Of a stretch of DNA of 64,000 bases, positions 19,643-27,995 are shown piece by piece. Made by a program: the position numbers and the translations under genes. The notes below the pieces were generated by a model. The model was not told the origin of the DNA and made no database searches. It worked only from the letters and a program-made list of their open reading frames with translations. The first letter of the stretch is position 1, and each line of letters begins with the position of its first letter. The DNA is from DATARH01 sp963789255 (GTDB taxonomy: Bacteria > Pseudomonadota > Alphaproteobacteria > ATCC43930 > CGMCC-115725): assembly GCA_963789255.1 (NCBI GenBank), contig CAWBJW010000002.1, positions 1,364,001-1,428,000 of the forward strand, given 5' to 3'.

Positions 19643-20197
19643 ATGGAGGAGATTGCGATCCGCGCCGCACGACCGGGCGACGCCCGCCGCATCGCGCGGC
19701 TCGATGTCGAGACCTGGCAGGCGACCTACGCCGGCATCCTGGCGACGCCCTTTCTGGTCGGCTTGTCGGCAGCGCGGCGCGAGCGGGGATGGGCCGCCGT
19801 CATCGCGCGCGAACCGCGCGACGTGCGGGTTGCCGTCGACAACGACGGCAATATCCGCGGTTTCGGCAGCTGCGGCCGCTGCCGCGGCGCCGCGGAATTC
19901 GCCGGCGAGGTATTCACCCTTTACGTCGCTCCGGACTGGCAGAATTGCGGGATCGGCCGGCGGCTGCTGCTCGCGCTGTTCGAGCGGCTGGTCGCCCAGG
20001 GCTGCGCCTCGGCGATCATCTGGGTGTTGCGCGACAATCCCGGCCGGTTCTTCTACCAGCGCCTCGGCGGCCGGGAGGTCCAGCACAAGATCTTTGCCGT
20101 CGGCGGCACGCGGATCGGAGCCGCCGGCTATGCCTGGCGCGACCTGCCGCGGTTCCTCGAAACAACGGCCCGGGCCGACGGCCGACCCGAGCCGTAG
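19643..20197 (+). CDS. GNAT family N-acetyltransferase
   Basis: This 184-residue protein has the GNAT fold: EIAIRAARPGDARRIARL at the start, a beta-4 strand in FTLYVAPDWQN and the acetyl-CoA loop QNCGIGRRLL, followed by FFYQRLGG in the last motif. The substrate is unknown. I chose the ATG at 19643, with GGCGGAG upstream, over one at 19610. It is divergent from the IalB-like gene (start-to-start gap about 90 bases) and convergent with ccmE. Confidence 0.85.
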   Translation: MEEIAIRAARPGDARRIARLDVETWQATYAGILATPFLVGLSAARRERGWAAVIAREPRDVRVAVDNDGNIRGFGSCGRCRGAAEFAGEVFTLYVAPDWQNCGIGRRLLLALFERLVAQGCASAIIWVLRDNPGRFFYQRLGGREVQHKIFAVGGTRIGAAGYAWRDLPRFLETTARADGRPEP

Positions 20198-20294
20198 CCC
20201 GCTTCGCGGTCATTCCGAGCCCACCGGTCGGCGCGGCGCGCCGCCCGGGGACCGGCTGCATGACGCAGTCTTGCGCCGAATGGGATCATCCGAC

Positions 20295-20331
20295 GGGATT
20301 GCTTCGTTGCTCCGCCCTCGCAATTGACAAG
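20295..20331. repeat. Degenerate half of the CATTGCGAG repeat
   Basis: The sequence GGGATTGCTTCGTTGCTCCG, followed by CCCTCGCAATTGAC, resembles the right half of the palindrome at 17712-17742 with a few differences. It lies between the converging GNAT and ccmE genes. Confidence 0.5.
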
Positions 20332-20333
20332 TC

Positions 20334-20828
20334 CTATTTGCCCGTTGTGCCGCTCACCGGCAGTGCGAAGGGCTTGCCGGCCGGCAGGCTTTCGCCTTCA
20401 TGCCAGCGCCCGGCTTTTTTCAGGGCTTTGACGACTTCCGGCGGCATGTATTTCTCGTCGTGCTTCGCCAGAACCGTGCTCGCGGCAAACACCCCATCGG
20501 GGCGCAGCCTCCCCTCGGCAACAACGCCCTGCCCTTCGCGGAAAAGGTCGGGCAGCACGCCGTTGTAGACGACCGAAATGTTGGTTTTGCCGTCGGTGAC
20601 GCGAAACCCGACGTCGTGCCCATCGGCCTCGTGTACCAGGCTCCCACTTTCGACCACCCCGCCGATGCGGATGCGGCGGCCGGGGCCGATCGCCTTCGCG
20701 ACGAGATCGCTCGGGCTGTAGAAGAACACGAGATCGTCGCTGAACGCGGCAAGCACCATCGCGGTCGCCGCTCCGAGCATGGAGAGTCCGAGCGCGAGCG
20801 CGAGCAGGCGGCGCCGTTTGCGGCTCAT
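20334..20828 (-). CDS. ccmE: Cytochrome c maturation heme chaperone CcmE
   Basis: This 164-residue protein receives heme from CcmC and carries it to the apocytochrome in the periplasm. It has an N-terminal membrane anchor (residues 8-27), an OB-fold domain (IRIGGVVESGSL, then DGKTNISVVYNGVLPDLF), and the heme-binding motif LAKHDEKYMPP with the covalent His and nearby Tyr. The ATG at 20828 overlaps the ccmD stop (ATGA), so the two are translationally coupled. The order on this strand is ccmC-ccmD-ccmE. Confidence 0.95.
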   Translation of the reverse strand: MSRKRRRLLALALGLSMLGAATAMVLAAFSDDLVFFYSPSDLVAKAIGPGRRIRIGGVVESGSLVHEADGHDVGFRVTDGKTNISVVYNGVLPDLFREGQGVVAEGRLRPDGVFAASTVLAKHDEKYMPPEVVKALKKAGRWHEGESLPAGKPFALPVSGTTGK

Positions 20829-20998
20829 CCGCGCGGGCCGACGTGCTGCTGCAGCCGCGCCAGCGCCTCGCCGCTGAGCCGGTGCCGGCGCCAGCAATAA
20901 AGCGCGAGGCCGCCCAGGATTGCGGCGGCAATTCCGTAGGCCGGCCACACGAAATCCGCATACCCGCCCATTGCGAACCAGCTCAGGGTCGCGTTCAT
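20825..20998 (-). CDS. ccmD: Heme exporter protein CcmD
   Basis: This 57-residue protein has one transmembrane helix (around residues 15-36, within DFVWPAYGIAAAILGGLAL), followed by a basic stretch WRRHRL, which is the CcmD layout. CcmD helps release CcmE with heme from the CcmABC complex. It starts at 20998, one base after the ccmC stop, and its stop overlaps the ccmE start. Confidence 0.85.
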   Translation of the reverse strand: MNATLSWFAMGGYADFVWPAYGIAAAILGGLALYCWRRHRLSGEALARLQQHVGPRG

Positions 20999-20999
20999 G

Positions 21000-21782
21000 T
21001 CAGCCTTGCCGCCAGGCCGGGCGGGCAGCAGGCATCGCGGCATTCCGATCCTCGTCGCGCGATGCGACCTGGCCGTGGAAGCGCAAGGCTCGCGCCTTCT
21101 TCTCGTTGAGCGCGGTGCGCATGCGCAGCAGCAGGAGCCAGCCGAACAGCAGCGCAAACCCGGTCGCCATGACGAGAAGCGGCAGCAGCATCGAGATGGC
21201 GATCGTCGGGGCACCCCAACGCAGCACGCTCGCCGGCTGATGCAGGGTGTTCCACCAATCGACCGAGAATTTGATGATCGGCAGGTTGACGCTGCCGACC
21301 AGCGCCAGGAGCGAACCGGCGCGCGCGCCGCGGCTCGAATCATCGAACGCATTCACCAGCGCGATATACCCGAGATAGAGAAAGAACAGCACCAAGACCG
21401 AGGTGAGCCGCGCGTCCCACACCCACCAGGTGCCCCACATCGGCCGGCCCCACAGCGATCCCGTGATCAGGCAGACCAGCGTGAAGGCCGCGCCGATCGG
21501 CGCCGCTGCCTGCGCCGCGATCTCGGCGAGCGGATGACGCGAGACCAGGGCGACCGCGCTGGCGAGCGCGATGAACAGATAAACCGAGAGCGCCATCCAC
21601 GCCGCCGGCACATGGATGAACATGATCCGGACGCTCTCGCCCTGCTGGTAATCGGCCGGCGCAAACACCAGCGACCAGATGAGGCCCAGCGCGAGCACGC
21701 CCGCCGCCGCGGCGCCGAGCCAGGGCAGGGCGGTAGCGCTCGCGCGCATGAAGCGCGCCGGATTGGCAAAGCGGATCAGCAT
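21000..21782 (-). CDS. ccmC: Heme ABC transporter permease CcmC
   Basis: This protein of about 260 residues has six transmembrane helices and the tryptophan-rich heme-handling motif WGRPMWGTWWVWDARLTS, with flanking conserved His residues in IMFIHVPAAW and WWNTLHQ. CcmC presents heme to CcmE. I chose the ATG at 21782 because family N-termini read RFANPARF; an ATG at 21812 would add ten residues. It leads a ccmCDE unit. In many alphaproteobacteria ccmA and ccmB precede ccmC directly, whereas here they lie 6 kb away on the opposite strand. Confidence 0.93.
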   Translation of the reverse strand: MLIRFANPARFMRASATALPWLGAAAAGVLALGLIWSLVFAPADYQQGESVRIMFIHVPAAWMALSVYLFIALASAVALVSRHPLAEIAAQAAAPIGAAFTLVCLITGSLWGRPMWGTWWVWDARLTSVLVLFFLYLGYIALVNAFDDSSRGARAGSLLALVGSVNLPIIKFSVDWWNTLHQPASVLRWGAPTIAISMLLPLLVMATGFALLFGWLLLLRMRTALNEKKARALRFHGQVASRDEDRNAAMPAARPAWRQG

Positions 21783-21912
21783 CAGGGCGTCTTTCCCGAT
21801 CGCGAGCCGCATCTTAGCGCCGCGATGCCCGGCCGTCAGCGCGGGTCAGCGTCGCACCCGATCACATTGCGGCGCGCGGCCGCGCTCTTGCCTCCTTACG
21901 CGTGCTCCGCCG

Positions 21913-23832
21913 CTATTGCTTGCCGGCGAAGGTCCCCGAGGCCAGGTAGGGCGTGCCGCTCGTCTTCTGAAAGGCGAAATTGCCGCCGGTTTCCGCCGCC
22001 ATCGGGCCGTAGAAGCTGCCGTTGATCGTGCCGGTGAGGCCTGCGCCAGTGGCGGCAAAGGTGTAATTGCCCCCGGTCAGCGGCGCCTTGCCGCTGGCGG
22101 TGAACGTGTTGTTGTCGAAATTGTTGATCGTCATCGTGCCGCTTTGCGTGCCGAAATTGTAGGTCCCGTTGAAGCCGCCGGCCGCGACATAACTGGCGCC
22201 GTTGTTGAACACCGAGCCGATCGCAGCGCCGGCATAGGTCGCCGTCGCCCCCTGGCCTTCCAAGGTGGCGAGATCGGTGAGCGGTGTCACCGCTCCGGCG
22301 ACCCAGGTGTTGATGTTTCCGGCATCGACGCGCGACACGTTCGAATCGGTGGCATCGCCGGTCGCCAAAGTGCCGCCCCAATAACCCCATTGCAGATACT
22401 GGCATTGGCAATAAGACGCCCCGCTCGGCAATAGCGAGGTCGGCAGCGCTGTGCTGCCCGAGCTCAGCAGGTACAGATTGCCGGCCTGGGCGGTGCTGCC
22501 GTTGACGACGAGGTTCTGGCCGTTGATCTGCTGCGGGTTGACCTGGCTCTCGGCCGCGGCGAAGGTGTTGTTGTCGACAAAAGCTTGTCCGCCGGGGGCG
22601 CCCGCCAAGCTGCCATATTGCATCGTCAGCGTGTTGACCCCCGAGGAAGGCGACTGCGCGCTGCCACTGAGGGTTGCCTGGACCCGGTTGTTCGTCGCAT
22701 CGGTGCCGACAACCGCGCTGCCGGTGACGATATAGGGGTTGGTTTGCGCCGTCGTGTACATCAGCCCGCCGAAATAGCCGTTCTGCGCCTGAGTCGTCCG
22801 GTTGGTGCCGACCCCCGACGGCACGGCGGCCGAGGTCGCCGGTTGGGCGAAGCCATAGCTCGTCGTCGTCCCCGATAGCGGGATCTCGGACGCTGTCGAC
22901 GAGGTGACACCGGTCACAACGCCGCCGGTGGTGCTGGTCGCGCTTTGATCCAACACAAACCCGGAAATCGCGCTGCCGCCGTAAAGGCTGTTGCCGTTGC
23001 CATCGACCGTCGACGTAACATTCGAGCTCAGATGGACCGGCGCGCCGGTTGCCGATTGCATCGAGGAGCCGCGCAACTGACCGCTGAGGATCGGCTGGCC
23101 GTTGCTTTGCGATGCGATCGTGCCGCTGGTCACTGCGATCACGGATTGCTGGTTGGCGCCCTGGCCGTTGATCGCCAGGCTGGCTTGCAGCACGCGCGCT
23201 CCCGACGCCGTCGACGCATTGCCGATTGGCGTTGCCGCCGGGGCGACAACATAGAGCGGCGACACCGCGGCATTAGCGAGATTGCCCCCGGTCTGGCTGC
23301 GGATGAACGGAATGGTCGATTGCAGCGCGGCATCGGGCTGGACGGTGAACGCGTAAACCCGGGTGTTGCCGGTCGGCTGGTAGAAGCTCGAATTGACGGG
23401 CTTACCGCCGGCAATGAAGAGGCGCTGCGTCGGCTCGCTGGTCGGCGTGATGTTGGCATAAAAGAAGGTGTTGTCGGCCGACAGAAAGCTGGTGCCGGTG
23501 AACGTCCCGAGGGTGCTCGAGGTGCCATTCGTAAAGCTCGCCGAGCCCGGAATCAGTGGGAACGAAATCGTGCCGAGATTGCCGACATTGGCGGTGAAGA
23601 CGCCGCTCTGCGCAACGCCCGTCGGGTAGGTCAGCGTGCCGCCCGTGTAGGCGATATTGCCATTGGCGGTCTGGTCGACAAAGCCCTGCGCCGTGCCGCG
23701 GCCGTTGGTGTTCTTGAGCACCCCGGCATAAGTGATGGTGACCGGAGCTACGCTGTTTGACCCGCCGACCGTGCCCGAGGAGGTCATCCCCACTGAGGTC
23801 GAAGTGCTGCAGGCACCGGGCTGGCAGCGCAC
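21913..23832 (-). CDS. C-terminal part of a FecR-type exported protein with a TbpB-like barrel end
   Basis: This 639-residue frame is rich in Gly, Ser, Thr and Asn and has no signal peptide of its own. It is very likely the rest of the gene that starts at 24698: the two frames overlap by 49 bases (23784-23832) and a single missing base would join them. The end resembles the barrel domain of transferrin-binding protein B, with FNGTYNFGTQSG, SFYGPMAAETGGNFAF and the final SGTFAGK. The block TGDATDSNVSRVDAGNI is of unknown role. It follows a predicted outer-membrane TPR/barrel gene on the same strand, so it may be a surface or secreted cargo. Confidence 0.7.
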   Translation of the reverse strand: MRCQPGACSTSTSVGMTSSGTVGGSNSVAPVTITYAGVLKNTNGRGTAQGFVDQTANGNIAYTGGTLTYPTGVAQSGVFTANVGNLGTISFPLIPGSASFTNGTSSTLGTFTGTSFLSADNTFFYANITPTSEPTQRLFIAGGKPVNSSFYQPTGNTRVYAFTVQPDAALQSTIPFIRSQTGGNLANAAVSPLYVVAPAATPIGNASTASGARVLQASLAINGQGANQQSVIAVTSGTIASQSNGQPILSGQLRGSSMQSATGAPVHLSSNVTSTVDGNGNSLYGGSAISGFVLDQSATSTTGGVVTGVTSSTASEIPLSGTTTSYGFAQPATSAAVPSGVGTNRTTQAQNGYFGGLMYTTAQTNPYIVTGSAVVGTDATNNRVQATLSGSAQSPSSGVNTLTMQYGSLAGAPGGQAFVDNNTFAAAESQVNPQQINGQNLVVNGSTAQAGNLYLLSSGSTALPTSLLPSGASYCQCQYLQWGYWGGTLATGDATDSNVSRVDAGNINTWVAGAVTPLTDLATLEGQGATATYAGAAIGSVFNNGASYVAAGGFNGTYNFGTQSGTMTINNFDNNTFTASGKAPLTGGNYTFAATGAGLTGTINGSFYGPMAAETGGNFAFQKTSGTPYLASGTFAGKQ

Positions 23833-24698
23833 GCGATGTTCTGGGCCGCGGCGGAGTTGGATTGTGTATTGCCCGTTGTCTGCGTCGATGCGGTAGATGA
23901 CGTTTGCGTGCCCTGCGTCGCGGTGCCCTGGTTCTGCGCCGCCGCTTGCTGCTCGCTCGCGGCAACGTTGCCCGAGATCGTCTGCGAGACGCCGCTGGCG
24001 ACGACGGCCGCGTTGGTCGGGACGACCTTGGCGCCGCCGGTGGCCCCGGTTCGTCCATCGAGCTGTTGGGCAAACTGCCTCAGCTGCCCCGGCGGCACCC
24101 GCGACGGCGACGAGGGCGCGGAGCCCCCGCCGCTGACGGTTACCTCAAAGCCGGGCCGGCGCAGCGTTTCGCTGAGGCCGTCCAACCCGGTAACCTGCAA
24201 CCCGTCGCCGTAAATGAAGACCGCCTCGGTCTTGCCGCTGCGGTCGATATTCGCGATGAAAGCGCCGCCGCGCACGGCCAATGTCGCCGTGCTGGTGCGC
24301 AGCGTCACCGCCTGGTCCTGCTTGCTCAGCTTGCCGCCGACATAGCGCAAGAGGCCGCGCGTCGCGCTCATCGCCAGCTTTCCGGTGCCGCTTTTCGGGT
24401 CATAGACGAACTTATCGATCGTCAGATCGGAATCGGGACCGATCGTCATCGACGATTCATCGAGAAACAGCAGCTGGGTCTGCCCGCGCGCAGCGGTCGT
24501 GATGTGTTCGTTGAAGATGACATTCTGGCCGATCATCAGCCGGCGCGGCGTCGCACCGGGCGCCGCACCGGTCGCGTCTTGATTGACCGCGCTGTTGACC
24601 CCGACCCGCTGCTGGGCGAGCGAGCCGCTTGCACCGGCGGCCAGCAACAGGCCGGCGACCAAAGCGACACGGAGCGGAAGCGACGCGATACCGGGCAT
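23784..24698 (-). CDS. FecR domain protein, N-terminal part (frameshifted)
   Basis: This 304-residue frame has a signal peptide (residues 1-29, with cut near SGSLA-QQ). A FecR domain follows: RRLMIGQNVIFNEHITT, GQTQLLFLDESSMTIGP and TLRTSTATLAVRGGAFIA. An unstructured Ala/Gln/Thr-rich tail then leads to the frame break near 23835. FecR domains usually sense or bind in the periplasm. Here there is no sigma factor or TonB receptor beside it, so this is not a normal Fec relay. AGGAGAAG precedes the ATG at 24698. With the downstream frame it would make one protein of about 930 residues. Confidence 0.75.
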   Translation of the reverse strand: MPGIASLPLRVALVAGLLLAAGASGSLAQQRVGVNSAVNQDATGAAPGATPRRLMIGQNVIFNEHITTAARGQTQLLFLDESSMTIGPDSDLTIDKFVYDPKSGTGKLAMSATRGLLRYVGGKLSKQDQAVTLRTSTATLAVRGGAFIANIDRSGKTEAVFIYGDGLQVTGLDGLSETLRRPGFEVTVSGGGSAPSSPSRVPPGQLRQFAQQLDGRTGATGGAKVVPTNAAVVASGVSQTISGNVAASEQQAAAQNQGTATQGTQTSSTASTQTTGNTQSNSAAAQNIACAASPVPAALRPQWG

Positions 24699-24865
24699 AA
24701 GCGCTTCTCCTGATGCAGCACTTCGCGGCGGGCCAACCGGGGCACGGACAACCGCGCAAGCCAACCAGCGCTGGAAGAATAGCGCCAATTCCCCGTCCTG
24801 TCATGCGAGAGAAGATTCGCTCCTCAGCCGGCGGCCCGGCCCCGCCGCAGCGCCGAAGCCGCTTC

Positions 24866-26266
24866 CTAGAACCGGAATTGCGGACCGATCAGCAGGCTGT
24901 TGCTGGTATAGCCATAGAGCGACAGGTTGGAGGATACGATATCGCGTTGCAATTGCACGACCACCGACCAGGCATCGCTGATCTGAAAGGTTTGGGTGAT
25001 GCCGAAACGCCAGTGCCGATCGAACCGGTCGCTCGTCGAGAAAATGAACGGGTTGCCGCTTGTGTTGCAGCACGGGTCGGGCGCTGCGTAGTAGCTCCAG
25101 GTGCGGCTGAGCAGAAACGTCGTATCCAGCGGAAAATGGAGGTATCCGGTCGGGTCGTTGTAGCGAATGCGGTAAGCGCCAGTCCCGGCGAAGGAATTGT
25201 TAGTAAAGTATCCGAGCCTTGTGTCCTGGTTGAGAAAGTCGAATTCGAGAGTCAACCGGGACTCCGGTACGGCGGTTATCGGCTTGCTGACGAACAGCGA
25301 GACGAGCTTGTCGCTGCCGTTGAGACCGCGCGACAGCGGACGATCGGGGGCGTTCTCGAAGTTTTTCTGGCGAAATTCGAAGATCGATTTGAGGCTGATA
25401 TCGCCCCACACCTGGGCGGTGGCTTCGCCTCCGGCGCCATACGTGTTGAAATATTGGTTTCCGCCCAAACTCACATCGTTCAGGATCACATACGGCTTGA
25501 CCGAAGCGCTGCTCACCCACGGCAGCGGCTGCGCAAAGTTGAGCCGCGGTCCGGCCGTCGCCTCGACGACCCCAAGGTCGAGGCGCGTGACATCGCCATA
25601 ATGATTGGCGAAACCGGTACCGCCGACTTCGAAGGTATCGCGGTTCTGGGTGCCAAGATCATAGCTGTAGAGAACCGAGCCGGTGCCGAACACATTCATA
25701 TCGTTGCGTTTGACGAACTGGCTGTTCAACAGCACCTCGCCGAAGGGCGAAGCGATCAGCGGCGAGCCCGGCGCAACATTGGCATCGGATTGGTACTGGG
25801 TGCCGAACAGGAAGAAGCCGGTGAACCGCTCCACCCCGCTCAGCCGCGAGATCGCCGCGAGATAGGTCTCGATGCGGGCCTTCACGTCCTCGGGCGGAGA
25901 CGGGGTGGCGGCGAGCGCGCTTTCGAAATAGGTACGGGCGATTTCGTACGAACCCATCCGAAAATACAGCACCGCGACTTCGAGCTGAACCCGCGGCAGG
26001 TTCGGGTTGAACAACAGCATGCGCTCGAGCGCGGAGACCGCCGCTTCGTTATCGCCGAGCTTGGCCGAGACATCGGCATAGGCGAAGGTGATGTCGAGGT
26101 TTGCCGGATCGCGCAGCATTTGCTGGAACAGCGCTTCCTTGCGCGCTTCCAGCTGCTTGCGCTCGGCGGCAGAGGGTTGTTGAGCCAGTGCCGGCCCGCC
26201 GATCGCACCGATCACGACCAGCGCCAGCAGCAGCAAGCCCCATACCCGGCGCAGCTTGGATAGCAC
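24866..26266 (-). CDS. TPR plus outer-membrane beta-barrel protein (Slam/SlipAM-like)
   Basis: This protein of about 466 residues has a signal peptide (residues 1-29, cut near PALAQQ), a short TPR region (AALFNPNLPRVQLEVAVL-like helices, residues about 30-125) and then an all-beta region. That region ends in LIGPQFRF, a C-terminal Phe as in outer-membrane barrels. The TPR-then-barrel layout and length match surface lipoprotein assembly modifier (DUF560) proteins, which export TbpB-like cargo. The adjacent downstream gene has such a TbpB-like end. The start is not firm: a GTG at 26266 is the only codon that gives a signal peptide at the front. Confidence 0.65.
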   Translation of the reverse strand: MLSKLRRVWGLLLLALVVIGAIGGPALAQQPSAAERKQLEARKEALFQQMLRDPANLDITFAYADVSAKLGDNEAAVSALERMLLFNPNLPRVQLEVAVLYFRMGSYEIARTYFESALAATPSPPEDVKARIETYLAAISRLSGVERFTGFFLFGTQYQSDANVAPGSPLIASPFGEVLLNSQFVKRNDMNVFGTGSVLYSYDLGTQNRDTFEVGGTGFANHYGDVTRLDLGVVEATAGPRLNFAQPLPWVSSASVKPYVILNDVSLGGNQYFNTYGAGGEATAQVWGDISLKSIFEFRQKNFENAPDRPLSRGLNGSDKLVSLFVSKPITAVPESRLTLEFDFLNQDTRLGYFTNNSFAGTGAYRIRYNDPTGYLHFPLDTTFLLSRTWSYYAAPDPCCNTSGNPFIFSTSDRFDRHWRFGITQTFQISDAWSVVVQLQRDIVSSNLSLYGYTSNSLLIGPQFRF

Positions 26267-26533
26267 CTTTATGATGCGCCCGGAACAGCCCAACACCGCG
26301 CCCCCCGCATGGCCGGTTTCCCCGAGATCCCGAGCGTAGCTAACCCGAGGTTGTTTCGCAATGGACGCGGTGCCACTTCCAAATAATATCGCGGGAACCG
26401 CGCGGCAAAGCGGCGGGGCTGCGGGAAAACGCGCGTTGACATCGCCGGACGACACTTGATGCCTGCGGCCCACACGGCCCAATCTCGCTCCTGATGGTGC
26501 GGCGGCCCGAATCGGACAGAAGGAGACGGTCGG

Positions 26534-27784
26534 ATGAAGACGTCTTTCTACGACGCGCGGGAGACGCGCGACCCATCGGGACGGGAGAACGACCTGATGG
26601 CAGCGCTACCTCAGGTTGTCGCGGCGGCGAAGCGGCTTGCTTCCGCCTATCGCGAGCGCCTTGCCAAAGTGCGCCCCGAGGACATCGCCGACCGGCGCGC
26701 GCTTGCCGATCTGCCGCTGACCCGCAAATCCGATCTGATCGAGCTGCAGGCCCGGAAGCCGCCCTTCGGGGGGTTTTCCGCCGTGCCTCTCGCCGCGGTG
26801 GCGCGGATCTTCGCCTCACCCGGGCCGATCTACGAACTGGAGGCACGGCGGCCGGATTTCTTCCGCATGGCGCGGGCTCTTTATGCCGCCGGCATCCGCT
26901 CGGGCGATCTCGTGCACAACACGTTCTCCTATCACCTGACCCCGGCCGGTGCGATGGTCGAGAGCGCGGCGCAGGCGCTCGGTTGCCCGGTGATCCCGGC
27001 CGGCACCGGTCAGACCGAGCAGCAGCTGCGCGCGATCGCCGATCTGAAGCCGGTCGCCTATGTTGGCACCCCGTCCTTTCTCAAGATCCTGTTCGACCGC
27101 GCGGCCGAACAGGGCGGCGACATCGGGTCGCTGAAAAAGGCGCTGGTCGGCGCCGAGGCGTTCCCGTCGACGCTGCGCGCCGAGTTCCGGGAGCGCGGTG
27201 TCGCGGCGCTGCAGTGCTATGGCACCGCCGATCTGGGCCTCATCGCCTATGAAAGCTTCGCTCCCGACGGCTCGGTTTCTCCGGGCATGGTGCTCGACGA
27301 GGGGATCATCCTCGAACTGGTGCATCCCGGCACCGCAGAGCCGGTCGCCGCGGGCGAGATCGGCGAGGTGGTGGTCACCACCTTGACCCCGGAATACCCG
27401 CTGATCCGCTTTGCCACCGGCGATCTGTCGGCGCTGTTGCCGGGCCCGAGCCCGTGCGGCCGGACCAATCATCGCATCCGCGGCTGGCTTGGCCGCGCCG
27501 ATCAGGCCGCCAAGGTGCGCGGCATGTTTGTCCACCCGGTGCAGGTGGCCGAGATCATTCGCCGGCATAAATCAATCGTCCGCGCCCGGCTGGTGATCGA
27601 GCGGCCGGCGAGCGCCGACCAGATGACGCTCCTGGTGGAACTGGGCGATCCCGCCGAGGCGGCTGCGGCGATCGCCGAAACCGTGCAGGCCGTCACCAGG
27701 CTGCGCGGCAGCGTCGCTCGGGTCACCGCAGGTAGCCTGCCCGACGACGGCAAGGTCATCGAGGACCGGCGGCCGATCGGTTAA
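26534..27784 (+). CDS. AMP-binding (phenylacetate-CoA ligase-like) protein lacking the usual P-loop
   Basis: This 416-residue protein is closest to PaaK-type ligases: LPLTRKSDLIELQ near the start, FRMARALYAAGIRSGDLVHN, QCYGTADLGLIAYES (the adenine motif), RFATGDLSALLPGPSPCGRT, and RIRGWLGRADQAAKVRGMFVHP. The expected SSGTTG phosphate loop is absent; its place is taken by IFASPGPIYELEARRP. Catalysis may differ from that of normal ligases, or the gene may belong to a sub-branch with a degenerate loop. AGGAG precedes the ATG. It is divergent from the barrel gene. A probable small RNA follows it. Confidence 0.8.
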   Translation: MKTSFYDARETRDPSGRENDLMAALPQVVAAAKRLASAYRERLAKVRPEDIADRRALADLPLTRKSDLIELQARKPPFGGFSAVPLAAVARIFASPGPIYELEARRPDFFRMARALYAAGIRSGDLVHNTFSYHLTPAGAMVESAAQALGCPVIPAGTGQTEQQLRAIADLKPVAYVGTPSFLKILFDRAAEQGGDIGSLKKALVGAEAFPSTLRAEFRERGVAALQCYGTADLGLIAYESFAPDGSVSPGMVLDEGIILELVHPGTAEPVAAGEIGEVVVTTLTPEYPLIRFATGDLSALLPGPSPCGRTNHRIRGWLGRADQAAKVRGMFVHPVQVAEIIRRHKSIVRARLVIERPASADQMTLLVELGDPAEAAAAIAETVQAVTRLRGSVARVTAGSLPDDGKVIEDRRPIG

Positions 27785-27799
27785 GATTTATCATCGAAA

Positions 27800-27952
27800 T
27801 GCCGTATTTTCTTCAAACCGCTGTCCCAATTCGGAGCGTAGATTGCATGCGTAGGGTTCATCCTTACAGGTTTGTCCCCCAAACCTCCGAACCGACCGAT
27901 CCTGTCGGCCGGACGCGCGGCTCCGGAACTCCCCCTCCGGAGCCGCTTTTTT
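27800..27952 (+). ncRNA. Candidate small RNA ending in a strong terminator
   Basis: Downstream of the AMP-binding gene, two hairpins sit in a stretch without a coding frame. The first (27868-27886) is AGGTTTG and CAAACCT around the loop TCCCC. The second is the terminator at 27917-27952, whose loop is ACTCCCCC. C-rich loops that can pair with Shine-Dalgarno sites are a feature of known alphaproteobacterial sRNAs. The 5' end is not defined; the start given is approximate. It could also be just the 3' region of the AMP-binding gene. Confidence 0.45.
27917..27952 (+). terminator. Strong Rho-independent terminator
   Basis: An 11-base-pair perfect stem, GCGGCTCCGGA with TCCGGAGCCGC, encloses an eight-base loop and is followed by six Ts. 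Confidence 0.9.
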
Positions 27953-27995
27953 GTGTAGGGTCGCAGCGACGCCGACGACGGATTGGGTTTAAATA

